NCBI RefSeq assembly: GCF_016921115.1
Contig: NZ_JAFFZS010000012.1
Span: 1 to 64,000 of the forward strand
Reading direction: 5' to 3'
DNA: 64,000 nucleotides
DNA from: Streptomyces actuosus
GTDB taxonomy: Bacteria > Actinomycetota > Actinomycetes > Streptomycetales > Streptomycetaceae
Shown here: positions 1-9,612 of the stretch, piece after piece
Layout: each line of letters starts with the position of its first letter
Position numbering within the stretch: the stretch's first letter is position 1
Notes under the pieces: model-generated
Told to the model about the DNA's origin: nothing
Seen by the model: only the letters and a program-made list of their open reading frames with translations
Database searches by the model: none
Program-made: the position numbers and the translations under genes

Positions 1-281
1 CGGGCTTGGCCCTGCTCCGCAAGCGCGTCCTGCTGGCCGGGTGACCGTGCGGCGGGGGCGGGCCCGTGACCGTCCGTCAACGCTGCACGGAAAGTGATCC
101 AGAACCAGGATTCACCCGTCGCCGACACGTGGGAGAGGCGGGCGGCCCGCCTGACGGCAGATCAGGGGGCGGGCCGCGCGCGCTACGGGCCCGTGGCACG
201 TTCATCGTTGAGGCACGGGCCTGACCGACACGCGAACGGCCCCGGCCGACGACAGCAGAGTCGCCTGCCGGGGGCCCCATG

Positions 282-1034
282 TCACGCTGCGGGACTGCCC
301 ACTTCTTCCCACTCCTGCGCTAGTCGCCGAGCTCGCTGCTCTGTGTACACCTCGTACTCGACTTCGGTAAGGATGCGCACGGGAAGCCGCCTGATAACAG
401 GCTCGATACCGTCGGCAACGATGGTGACGACGAGGGTGCTATCACCCGGAACAAGCTCTCGAGCATGGGCAAGATCGAAGGAAGGCAGCACTCGCGACCA
501 CCGGCCATGGACGATGCTGTCCGTTCCGCCATCCCACTGGATTGCAGTCACCCCTACACCGTGAGTGAAAGCCACCGACTCCCACCCCTCCATTGCCGCG
601 AATCCGCCCAGCCACTCGAGCTCAATCCTGACGCCCGGGTTCTTGGCTGCATACGTGCTGGCGTTGCTCATCACCACGCGTGCCCACGACTGCTCGAAGT
701 CCGCGATCACGCGCCCTTCGAAGACACCGTCCTCGTCAGATGCAGCCGCGAAGACGGGCTCGTTCGGAAAGCTGAAGCTAAAGGTGATCTCGATGTCCAG
801 CTCCGGACGCCCAGTGGCAGCCCTGTAGGCCAGCACGGCCACCACCGCGGCTGCGGCGGTCAGGAGGCAGGTGTAGATCACGAGGGCCGTGTTCACCAGG
901 ACGACTCGATCGTCAGTCCCGAGCCCCAACGTCCAGCCTGCAAAGATCACGCCCAGTACCAGCGCCAGGCCTGCGGCGATGGTTGCGAGCATCGCTAGAG
1001 TGGTCAGGTTCCGGATGTCCCTCAGGCGCTTCAC
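282..1034 (-). CDS. Hypothetical two-TM membrane protein
   Basis: 250 aa, no recognised family. Two hydrophobic segments near the N-terminus (about residues 11-36 and 44-67, the second ending LAYRA) are followed by a soluble domain of about 180 residues that opens with an ELDIEITFSFSF beta-type stretch. This suggests an anchored protein with a cytoplasmic or surface beta domain. Base composition is less GC-extreme than in genes after 2.4 kb. It lies in the segment left of the tRNA 3' remnant at 2333, so it is probably cargo of an integrated element. Function unknown; the coding call itself is fairly secure because the reading frame is long and has sensible composition. Confidence 0.65.
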   Translation of the reverse strand: MKRLRDIRNLTTLAMLATIAAGLALVLGVIFAGWTLGLGTDDRVVLVNTALVIYTCLLTAAAAVVAVLAYRAATGRPELDIEITFSFSFPNEPVFAAASDEDGVFEGRVIADFEQSWARVVMSNASTYAAKNPGVRIELEWLGGFAAMEGWESVAFTHGVGVTAIQWDGGTDSIVHGRWSRVLPSFDLAHARELVPGDSTLVVTIVADGIEPVIRRLPVRILTEVEYEVYTEQRARRLAQEWEEVGSPAA

Positions 1035-1246
1035 GCCGGGATCTTCCCAGCTCCACCGCCCTCTGGCGACAGCCCAGACTCGCCCGCCCTCGACACCCGT
1101 GCGCTCTGCGGGTGGGTGAGGAAGCGGCCTGTCGGCTGACCACCCCGAAGTGAACGATTGTTAGCAACGCCTGCGGGGCGGACGTTGGGGGCAAGTGACC
1201 TCGTAGCGTGCTACCTCGAAAAAGGCACGGGCACGAATGGTCACCA

Positions 1247-1411
1247 ATGTCCCACATTTGGGGCTTTGTACTGACGGCGGTTACAGGCATCGCCGCTGTG
1301 GAGTACCTACTGTTGAGGATCCGCAGCCTCGCCGACGCGGCTACAGACGCGATGACAGCACTGCTCTCCGCCGCCAAGACGATCCGCGACGCGTTCCGCG
1401 GAAACAGCTGA
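1247..1411 (+). CDS. Small hydrophobic protein, hypothetical
   Basis: 54 aa starting MSHIWGFVLTAV. One hydrophobic segment (residues 4-20) is followed by an amphipathic Ala-rich helix (SLADAATDAMTALLSAA) and a basic tail. I chose this ATG because the upstream in-frame start gives a poorly coding leader. It could be a small membrane or toxin-like peptide; no family recognised. It lies alone in the presumed integrated element, with no clear ribosome site. Confidence 0.35.
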   Translation: MSHIWGFVLTAVTGIAAVEYLLLRIRSLADAATDAMTALLSAAKTIRDAFRGNS

Positions 1412-2332
1412 CCCCCGTGACCCCGAATGTCGCATCCAGCGGCGTTGGGGGTCCACTCGACGCTCACCTTGGATTCGAAGGTGAGCGCACACGGCGCCGA
1501 TTCGACCAGCAAACCTGCAGGTCAGCCGCATACCTTCGGCGACTCAACCACCCCTCCGAGCGAGATCCTCTTTGAGGCGTCACAATAGATTCTTCGGGTT
1601 GCCGCTGCTGGTGCCGCCGCTGATCAGGAACGACAGCGACCGCGACCGGGGGCAGCACGGCGTGCAGCCGGGCGTCGGCTCAGGGCCGGGCGTCGTCCAG
1701 CCGACGTTCGGCGACCGCGGCCCAGGCGCTGGGCGAGTCGCCGTACGGCCGCGACGTCGGGGAAGCGGACCGGGCTCCAGGTGCACAAGGCCAGGGAGAG
1801 CATTGCGTGGACGATGTAGGCCGGTGCGGGATGGCGTAGACACGGCGGTTGCAGGCGACGCGATGAACTGCGCGCGCTGCGGCAAGCCGAACCGTCCGTG
1901 GCAGCAGTAGGCGCAGGTGGACCACCACAGTGCGAGCGGCCCCGGCACGACTGCCTACGTCCACACTCAGCAATGCGTTCGGGTGCCGCGACAGACGTAT
2001 CCGAGCCGCTCGACGTATGGCCAGTAGCCCGGCGGCCGTCCCCGCCCCCGTACGCGACGGCCGCCCCGAGCGCGCTCCTTGACGTGCCCCCAGACAGACA
2101 GGACAGGGCAGCAGCACCCCCGCACACGCGGGGCGCTGTCATTTCCTTTGGATCACGGATAGCGGGTTTTCTACTCACCCCGGGCGCCACCGCGGGGCAG
2201 GCCAGGAGACCCTGTTCCCGCGGGAACAGACCCCGGCTCTGACGGGCACTCGACGTCATCGAGCGACATCGAACGGCACGCATTTGTCCGAGTTTCAGAC
2301 GTCGCCGCAGGTCACGATTCATCCAAGAATCT
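1412..2332. other. Non-coding or decayed DNA at the edge of an element
   Basis: No convincing gene in about 900 bp. On the minus strand around 1700-1900 two frames hold fragments (AYIVHAMLSLALC, and in a shifted frame RRVYAIPHRP) that faintly resemble the N-terminal part of IS4-type transposases (usual pattern LP.RVVVYFVLALALF). This would fit a frameshifted insertion-sequence remnant but is weak. The 3' part (2100-2332) looks non-coding. Confidence 0.3.
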
Positions 2333-2354
2333 GGTTCGAGTCCCGTCACTCACC
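2333..2354 (+). other. tRNA 3'-end remnant (tRNA-His-like), putative att site
   Basis: The sequence reads as a T-loop (TTCGAGT), T-stem 3' strand (CCCGT), acceptor 3' strand (CACTCAC) and C at position 73. Nothing upstream forms the rest of a tRNA, and the T-stem 5' side (TCTGG) does not pair. A C73 discriminator with a CACTCAC acceptor strand fits tRNA-His, which in bacteria has a G-1:C73 pair. Isolated tRNA 3' ends usually mark the distal attachment site of an element integrated in a tRNA gene. The intact tRNA and integrase should lie left of the window. Confidence 0.6.
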
Positions 2355-2405
2355 CTGAACGCCGAAGGGCCGGGCAGGCGACGGCTCCGTCGGGACCGCT
2401 CCCCT

Positions 2406-2654
2406 TCAGACGGCTCCGCCCGGATCCTTGGGCAGCTCCGCCTCGCGCCCCCAGTTCTCCGGCCCCGCCCCACGCCAGTCGATCAGCGGCGAGTCGGCGA
2501 CCTCCTCGGGTTCCATCTCCAGCCCTGCCCGCCGCAGGAACTCCACCAGATCCCGGACGCCGTGCGCGAGCCCGAGGATCTCACCGTCCACCCGCACCCG
2601 GCGCCCGCCGGTCGGCGACGGCAGGTGCACGATCACAGGACGTTTGCCGGGCAT
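2406..2654 (-). CDS. Hypothetical protein, 82 aa
   Basis: Small soluble protein starting MPGKRPVIVHLP, with a pattern like a short beta-sheet domain (VIVHLPSPTGGRRVRVDGEILG) followed by a helix (LVEFLRRAGL) and an acidic tail. The ATG at 2654 has a G-rich Shine-Dalgarno-like GGGGG directly upstream; a longer start at 2732 adds an uncharacteristic leader. It lies between the tRNA remnant and cebR on the same strand as cebR, 100 bp from its end. No family recognised. Confidence 0.6.
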   Translation of the reverse strand: MPGKRPVIVHLPSPTGGRRVRVDGEILGLAHGVRDLVEFLRRAGLEMEPEEVADSPLIDWRGAGPENWGREAELPKDPGGAV

Positions 2655-2753
2655 GCCCCCAGGATGATCCCACCCGAACACCACCGCATCCGGAACACAC
2701 GGGGCCGGCTCTCCCCACGGCCGGTGCCGCACGGCAGTCCCGATGTGCGTCGC

Positions 2754-3809
2754 TCAGGAGGACGCCCGCACCACCAGTTCCGCCGGCAGGACCAGTTGGC
2801 GGGGCTCCAGTTCGCGTGTCGGGGCCGGGCGGCGGTCGGCGATCTCGGTGAGGAGGAGGTCGATCATCCGGCGGCCCATCTCCTGGATGGGCTGGCGGAC
2901 GCTGGTGAGCGGCGGGTCCATGTGGCGTGCGATGGCGGAGTCGTCGTAGCCGATCAGGGCTACGTCGTCGGGGATGCGGCGGCCTGCCTCGCGCAGCAGC
3001 CGGCGGGCGCCGGCCGCGGTGACGTCGGAGCCGGCGAACACCGCGTCCAGGTCGGGGCAGCGGTCCAACAGGGCCCCCATGGCGCGGTGACCGCCCTCCT
3101 CGGTGAAGTCGCCCACCTCGATGAGGCGCAGGTCGGCCTCGTACCCGGCGTCGCGCAGTGCGGCGCGGTAGCCGTCGGCGCGCCGCTGGGCACCGTAGAC
3201 GTCGAGGCGGCCGGTGATGTGGGCGATGCGCCTGCGGCCCCGGGCGAGCAGGTGCTCGACGGCCTGCCGGGCACCGTCGTAGTTGTCGGAGTCGACCGAG
3301 GTGAGCGTCTCGGCCGCGGAGCGGGGGCCGCTGATCACCGCCGGGATCTCCAGCTGGGCGACCAGGTCGGGCAGCGGGTCGTCGGCGTGGACCGAGACCA
3401 GCAGGACGCCGTCGACCCGATGGGCGGCCAGGTACTGGGCGAGGCGGCGCCGCTCCCGGTCGTTGCCCGCGAAGATCAGCAGCAGCTGCATCTGCGTCTC
3501 GGCCAGCTCCGCGCCCACTCCCCGGAGCATGTCGGAGAAGTACGGCTCGGCGAAGAAGCGGGTCTCCGGCTCGGGGACGACCAGTGCGATCGCGTCGGTG
3601 CGGTTGGCGGCCAGGGCACGGGCGGCGTTGTTGGGGACGTAGCCGAGTTCGGCGACGGCGGCCTCGACGGCGGCGCGGGTGGCGGCGCTGACCCGGGGCG
3701 AGCCGTTGATCACCCTGGACACCGTGCCGCGTCCCACTCCGGCGCGGGCGGCGACCTCCTCCAGGGTGGGCCGTCCTCCGCTGCGGCCACCCCGTGCTCC
3801 GTGTGCCAT
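2754..3809 (-). CDS. cebR: LacI-family repressor CebR
   Basis: 351 aa. The N-terminal LacI helix-turn-helix (about residues 14-36, TLEEVAARAGVGRGTVSRVIN) is followed by a periplasmic-binding-like sensor domain (YVPNNAARALAANRTDAIALV onward). It is divergent from a CebEFG-type uptake operon and bglC, and both are preceded by the palindrome TGGGAGCGCTCCCA that is the established CebR operator in Streptomyces. The expected role is repression of cello-oligosaccharide uptake and hydrolysis, relieved by cellobiose or cellotriose. Start at 3809 (MAHGARGGRSGGRP) because the family's HTH begins soon after; a long upstream extension is possible but unlikely. Confidence 0.9.
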   Translation of the reverse strand: MAHGARGGRSGGRPTLEEVAARAGVGRGTVSRVINGSPRVSAATRAAVEAAVAELGYVPNNAARALAANRTDAIALVVPEPETRFFAEPYFSDMLRGVGAELAETQMQLLLIFAGNDRERRRLAQYLAAHRVDGVLLVSVHADDPLPDLVAQLEIPAVISGPRSAAETLTSVDSDNYDGARQAVEHLLARGRRRIAHITGRLDVYGAQRRADGYRAALRDAGYEADLRLIEVGDFTEEGGHRAMGALLDRCPDLDAVFAGSDVTAAGARRLLREAGRRIPDDVALIGYDDSAIARHMDPPLTSVRQPIQEMGRRMIDLLLTEIADRRPAPTRELEPRQLVLPAELVVRASS

Positions 3810-4042
3810 GGACTCCGCCTCCCCGTCGACCCTCTCTCCGGCCTGGAATGTAACAGCCCCGCGCGCGGGTGCGTCGGCCTCCGCTTGCGGTCGCCGGAGG
3901 GGATCGGCCACCGTGGGGGTCGGCGTCGCGACCCGACGGCGGAACCGTAGAGTCCAGTCAACGGCCGGACAACTGAACACATTTCTCGGCGTCCTCTCCC
4001 TTGACACCCCCGGACGAACCTACGACTCTTCAACACATCACC

Positions 4043-4060
4043 TGTGGGAGCGCTCCCACA
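4043..4060. promoter_or_regulatory. CebR operator upstream of cebE
   Basis: Perfect 18-bp palindrome containing the canonical 14-bp CebR site TGGGAGCGCTCCCA (4045-4058). It sits 115 bp upstream of the cebE start and 234 bp from the cebR start, in the divergent promoter region, so it could control both directions. Confidence 0.9.
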
Positions 4061-4174
4061 GTATCTGACACATACACGTCCCGCACGTTCCCCGCCCGAG
4101 CCGCAGCGAGCACGAACGGGCCCAACCACAGCAGTTGGCCGGGGGGTCGGCACATCAGGCAACAGGAGGACGCA

Positions 4175-5509
4175 ATGCGCACGAGTACCCGCCGGTCCCA
4201 CCGGGTGACGGCCCTGGCCGCCGTCGCCGTGCTGGCCACGGGACTGCTGGCAGGCTGCGCCAGCGACGACGACGACAACTCGTCCGCCTCGGACAACGGC
4301 GGGGGTGGGGGCGACGGGGGCGGCAGGATCACACTGACCGTCGGCACGTTCGGCACCTTCGGCTACAAGCAGGCCGGCCTGTACGACGAGTACACGAAGC
4401 TCCACCCCGACATCACGATCAAGGAGAACGTCACCACCCGCACCGACGTCTACTGGCCCAAGGTCCTCACCCGCCTCCAGGCCGGCTCCGGCACCGACGA
4501 CATCCAGGCCATCGAGGTCGGCAACATCACCGAGGCCGTGCAGACACAGGCAGCCAAGTTCGTCGACCTCGGCAAGGACGTCGACACCTCGCAGTGGCTG
4601 GACTGGAAGAACGCCCAGGCCACCACCAAGGACGGCAAGCTGATCGGGCTCGGCACCGACATCGGCCCGATGGCCATCTGCTACCGCAGGGACCTCTTCG
4701 AGAAGGCCGGCCTGGAGACCGACCGCGCCAAGCTCGCCGAGATGTGGAAGGGCGACTGGTCCAAGTACGTCGCCCTCGGCACGGAGTACATGAAGAAGGC
4801 GCCGAGCGGCACCAAGTTCGTCGACTCCGCCTCCTCCGTGTACAACGCCGCGCTCGGCGGTGGCGAGGAGCGGTACTACGACAAGGACGGCAACGTCGTC
4901 TGGGGCCGGTCCGCGGGTGTGAAGAAGGCCTGGGACGCCGCCATGGCCGTGGCCACCAGCGACATGTCGGCCAAGCTCAAGCAGTTCGACAAGCCGTGGG
5001 ACCAGGGCTTCGCCAACGCCAGGTTCGCCACCGTCGCCTGCCCCGCGTGGATGATCGGCTACATCCAGGAGAAGGCCGGCGACGCCGGCAAGGGCAAGTG
5101 GGACATCGCCGCGGCGCCCACCGCGGCGAACTGGGGCGGCTCGTTCATCGGCGTGCCGACGGCGAGCAAGCACCAGAAGGAGGCCGTCGCGCTGGCGAAG
5201 TGGCTGACCGCGCCGGAACAGCAGGAGAAGGTCTTCGCCAAGCAGGCCAGCTTCCCCTCCACCCCGGCGGCCTACGGCAACCTGACGCCGCAGCCCGACA
5301 CCCTGGCCTACTTCTCGAACGCGCCGATCACCCAGATCTACTCCGACTCGGCCAGGACGATCCCGACGCAGTACTTCGGCACCAAGGACCAGCCGATCAA
5401 CACCGCACTCACGGACGTCGGCATCCTGCAGGTGGAGCAGAAGGGCAAGACCCCCGAGCAGGGCTGGGAAGCCGCCGGCAAGGAGATCAAGGACGTGCTC
5501 GGCCAGTGA
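4175..5509 (+). CDS. cebE: Cellobiose/cellotriose ABC transporter lipoprotein CebE
   Basis: 444 aa family-1 extracellular solute-binding protein. A lipoprotein signal peptide ends in the lipobox LAGC (Cys28), followed by a flexible Asp/Ser/Gly linker and the binding domain (ITLTVGTFGTFGYKQAGLYDEY). In Streptomyces CebE captures cello-oligosaccharides outside the membrane and delivers them to CebFG. The ATPase is the shared MsiK, not encoded here. A strong ribosome site AGGAGGA lies at 4164-4170, and a perfect CebR operator lies upstream. The stop overlaps the cebF start (GTGA), showing a translationally coupled operon. Confidence 0.92.
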   Translation: MRTSTRRSHRVTALAAVAVLATGLLAGCASDDDDNSSASDNGGGGGDGGGRITLTVGTFGTFGYKQAGLYDEYTKLHPDITIKENVTTRTDVYWPKVLTRLQAGSGTDDIQAIEVGNITEAVQTQAAKFVDLGKDVDTSQWLDWKNAQATTKDGKLIGLGTDIGPMAICYRRDLFEKAGLETDRAKLAEMWKGDWSKYVALGTEYMKKAPSGTKFVDSASSVYNAALGGGEERYYDKDGNVVWGRSAGVKKAWDAAMAVATSDMSAKLKQFDKPWDQGFANARFATVACPAWMIGYIQEKAGDAGKGKWDIAAAPTAANWGGSFIGVPTASKHQKEAVALAKWLTAPEQQEKVFAKQASFPSTPAAYGNLTPQPDTLAYFSNAPITQIYSDSARTIPTQYFGTKDQPINTALTDVGILQVEQKGKTPEQGWEAAGKEIKDVLGQ

Positions 5510-6543
5510 CCGGTTCCAAGCAGGCTCTCACGCATCCCGCGTCGAGCGCCGGTACCGCGCCCGGTGACCAGCCGGGCGCGGCCCGCCGCGCTCGGGGTCG
5601 CGGCCGGCCGGCCCCGGGCGGCAGCTCGTGGCGCAGCCGGCTGTACCGCTGGGACATGAAGGCGTCGCCGTACGCGTTCATCTCGCCCTTCTTCGTGATC
5701 TTCGGCGCCTTCTCGCTGGTGCCGCTGCTCTACACGGCCTGGTACTCCCTGCACCATGTGCAGCTGTCCTCACTGGACCAGCAGACCTGGGCGGGGCTGG
5801 AGAACTACAAGAACCTGTTCTCCTCGGACTTCTTCTGGAACGCGCTCCGGAACACGTTCTCCATCGGCCTGATCTCCACGGTGCCGCAGCTGCTGGCGGC
5901 GCTCTGGCTCGCCCACATGCTCAACTACCGGCTGCGCGGCTCGACCGTGTGGCGCGTGGTGATGCTGACCCCGTACGCCACCTCGGTGGCGGCGGCGACA
6001 CTGGTCTTCACGCTGCTGTTCGCCCCCGACAGCGGCATGATCAACTGGCTGCTGGGCCTCGTGGGCGCGGACCCGGTCAACTGGCGCGAGTCCGACTGGG
6101 GTTCGCAGCTCGCGGTGTCCTCGATCGTGATCTGGCGGTGGACCGGCTACAACGCGCTGATCTACCTGGCCGCCATGCAGGCCGTCCCGGCCGACCTGTA
6201 CGAGTCGGCGGCCATCGACGGCGCCAACCGCTGGCAGCAGTTCCGGAGCGTGACGATCCCGATGTTGCGGCCGACCATCCTGTTCACGGTGGTCGTCTCC
6301 ACGATCGGCGCGACCCAGCTGTTCGGCGAGCCGCTGCTGTTCGGCGGGGTCAGCGGCACCAAGGGCGGCTCCGAGCACCAGTACCAGACGCTCGGCCTGT
6401 ACATGTACGACCAGGGCTGGATCGTCGGCAACCTCGGCAAGGCGTCCGCGATCGCCTGGTCGATGTTCCTGATCCTGCTGATCATCGCCGCCATCAACCT
6501 GCTGGTCTCCCGCTGGCTGAGGACTACCCATGACCACCAGTGA
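5506..6543 (+). CDS. cebF: Cello-oligosaccharide ABC permease CebF
   Basis: 345 aa MalF-type integral membrane permease with about six membrane helices after a long basic, Pro/Gly-rich cytoplasmic N-terminus (about 45 residues). The EAA loop that contacts the ATPase is visible as ESAAIDGANRWQQFRSVTIP (about residues 235-255). The GTG start at 5506 overlaps the cebE stop as GTGA. The 3' end overlaps cebG by 14 nt. It forms the membrane channel with CebG and is expected to be energised by the multitask ATPase MsiK. Confidence 0.9.
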   Translation: MTGSKQALTHPASSAGTAPGDQPGAARRARGRGRPAPGGSSWRSRLYRWDMKASPYAFISPFFVIFGAFSLVPLLYTAWYSLHHVQLSSLDQQTWAGLENYKNLFSSDFFWNALRNTFSIGLISTVPQLLAALWLAHMLNYRLRGSTVWRVVMLTPYATSVAAATLVFTLLFAPDSGMINWLLGLVGADPVNWRESDWGSQLAVSSIVIWRWTGYNALIYLAAMQAVPADLYESAAIDGANRWQQFRSVTIPMLRPTILFTVVVSTIGATQLFGEPLLFGGVSGTKGGSEHQYQTLGLYMYDQGWIVGNLGKASAIAWSMFLILLIIAAINLLVSRWLRTTHDHQ

Positions 6544-7429
6544 AGTCACACTGCCCCAGAAGACCGCGGGCGCCCCGGCCCGACGCCCGATGCGGGTGAT
6601 GGGCGCCGGCAGGCAACTGCACGCGGGTCCGGTGACCTACGTCGTCCTGGTGCTCTTCGCCCTCGTCTCGCTGGCGCCGCTGGTGTGGACGGCGATCGCG
6701 GCCTCGCGCACCAACACACGGCTGGCCCGGACCCCGCCGCCGCTGTGGTTCGGCGGCAACCTGTTCAGGAACCTCCAGACCGCGTGGGACCAGGCGGGCA
6801 TGGGCACCGCCATGTTCAACACCGTCTTCGTGGCCGGCACCATCACCGCCGGCACGGTGCTGTTCTCCACGCTCGCCGGGTTCGCCTTCGCCAAGCTGCG
6901 GTTCAGGTTCTCGGCCACCCTGCTGCTGCTGACGATCGGCACGATGATGATCCCGCCGCAACTGGCCGTCGTACCGCTGTATCTGTGGATGAGCGACCTG
7001 GGCTGGGCCAACCACCTCCAGACGGTCGTCCTGCCGACCCTGGTCAGCGCCTTCGGCACGTTCTTCATGAGGCAGTACCTGGTGCAGGCCCTGCCGAGCG
7101 AGCTGATCGAGGCGGCCCGGGTGGACGGTGCGAGCAGCCTGCGGGTCGTGTGGCACGTCGTCTTCCCGGCGGCGCGGCCGGCGATGGCGGTACTCGGTCT
7201 GCTGACGTTCGTGATGGCCTGGAACGACTTCCTGTGGCCCATCATCGCGCTGAACGGGGAGAACCCGACCGTCCAGGTGGCGCTCAACCAGCTCGGCACC
7301 GGGTACATCCCCGACGACTCGGTCATCATGGCCGGCGCCCTGCTCGGCACGCTGCCCCTGCTGATCGCCTTCCTGCTCTTCGGCAAGCAGATCGTGGGCG
7401 GCATCATGCAGGGCGCGGTCAAGGGCTGA
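6530..7429 (+). CDS. cebG: Cello-oligosaccharide ABC permease CebG
   Basis: 299 aa MalG-type permease, partner of CebF. It has six predicted membrane helices, the first at about residues 32-58. The EAA loop reads ELIEAARVDGASSLRVVWHV (about residues 187-206). It ends with a short hydrophobic C-terminal stretch as in carbohydrate-uptake family 1 permeases. The start lies inside cebF (14-nt overlap). It is followed by a 103-bp gap before bglC, which has its own CebR site. Confidence 0.9.
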   Translation: MTTSEVTLPQKTAGAPARRPMRVMGAGRQLHAGPVTYVVLVLFALVSLAPLVWTAIAASRTNTRLARTPPPLWFGGNLFRNLQTAWDQAGMGTAMFNTVFVAGTITAGTVLFSTLAGFAFAKLRFRFSATLLLLTIGTMMIPPQLAVVPLYLWMSDLGWANHLQTVVLPTLVSAFGTFFMRQYLVQALPSELIEAARVDGASSLRVVWHVVFPAARPAMAVLGLLTFVMAWNDFLWPIIALNGENPTVQVALNQLGTGYIPDDSVIMAGALLGTLPLLIAFLLFGKQIVGGIMQGAVKG

Positions 7430-7519
7430 CGCCGCCGCCCCCGGGAGCCGGGCCACCGTCGCCCCGGCCCCCGCCCATCCTTCTTCCCCTCACGACCCGT
7501 CGGTCTCCACGACCACCTA

Positions 7520-7532
7520 TGGGAGCGCTTCC

Positions 7533-7533
<1 letters not shown>
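7520..7533. promoter_or_regulatory. CebR operator covering the bglC ribosome site and start
   Basis: TGGGAGCGCTTCCA differs at one base from the perfect CebR palindrome. Its GGGAG half (7521-7525) is also the only Shine-Dalgarno-like sequence for bglC, and its last base is the A of the bglC ATG. Repressor binding here would block transcription read-through from cebG, or initiation just upstream. Confidence 0.85.
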
Positions 7534-8981
<1,448 letters not shown>

Positions 8982-9612
8982 GGCCGGGGGCGCCCGGCTC
9001 TCCCGCCCCGGTCGCCCAAGGGGTCTCCGGGAGCCGTGGCTCCGGTGGCTCGTGGTACCGCGGTGCATGGGCCCGGGGGCTCTGGGGCCCGGGGGCTCAG
9101 GGGCAGCGGGGGCTCAGGGGCAGCGGGGTCGGGGCGCAGTGGTTCCGTGCGTGCCGCGGACTTCACGGACCTGGAGCTTCACGGTCCCGGGGATCACGGA
9201 CCCGGCCCACTCAGGCCCCCTGCGACCCGGCAGTCCGGGGCCGGGAACCCAGGAGCCGGGAGTCCAGCGGCCGGGGACGTGGGGGTCGGAACTCCGGGGA
9301 ACCAGCCACCTGGGCCAGGGACGCGGGGCCAGGATCCGGACGGGCCGGTCCTCGGACGCCGGGTGGAGGCCCGCCGTACGGCCCGGCGCGGCACGCAGTG
9401 GGGAGCGTGCCGCGCCGGGCGCACCACGGGCCCGCACGGCGACCGGACGGCCCCGGGCACCGGGCGGGCCGCTCAACCCGTCGGTGTCCGGGGCCGGCAC
9501 GGCCGCCTCGGAGGGCGGGTCCGGGTGGCGCCCCGGCCGGCAGGGGGAAGGGCCGGCCGGGGCGAGCAAGGGGCGAGGGAGCGCCGGAGCTCCCAGCCGC
9601 CTCCCGGGAGGG
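8982..9612. other. GC-rich intergenic region with a 17-bp tandem repeat
   Basis: No credible gene in about 630 bp; all open frames here are Pro/Gly/Arg-rich artefacts of very high GC. It contains two adjacent copies of a 17-bp unit rich in GGGGCTCAGG (9091-9107 and 9108-9124). Two convergent genes (bglC and the chitinase) end on either side, so any control element would be a terminator; I see no clean hairpin. Confidence 0.5.

Noticed and set aside
1862..1909. A CxxC peptide (MNCARCGKPNRPWQQ) suggesting a zinc ribbon
   Set aside because: Only a short run at the end of a poor frame with no ribosome site.
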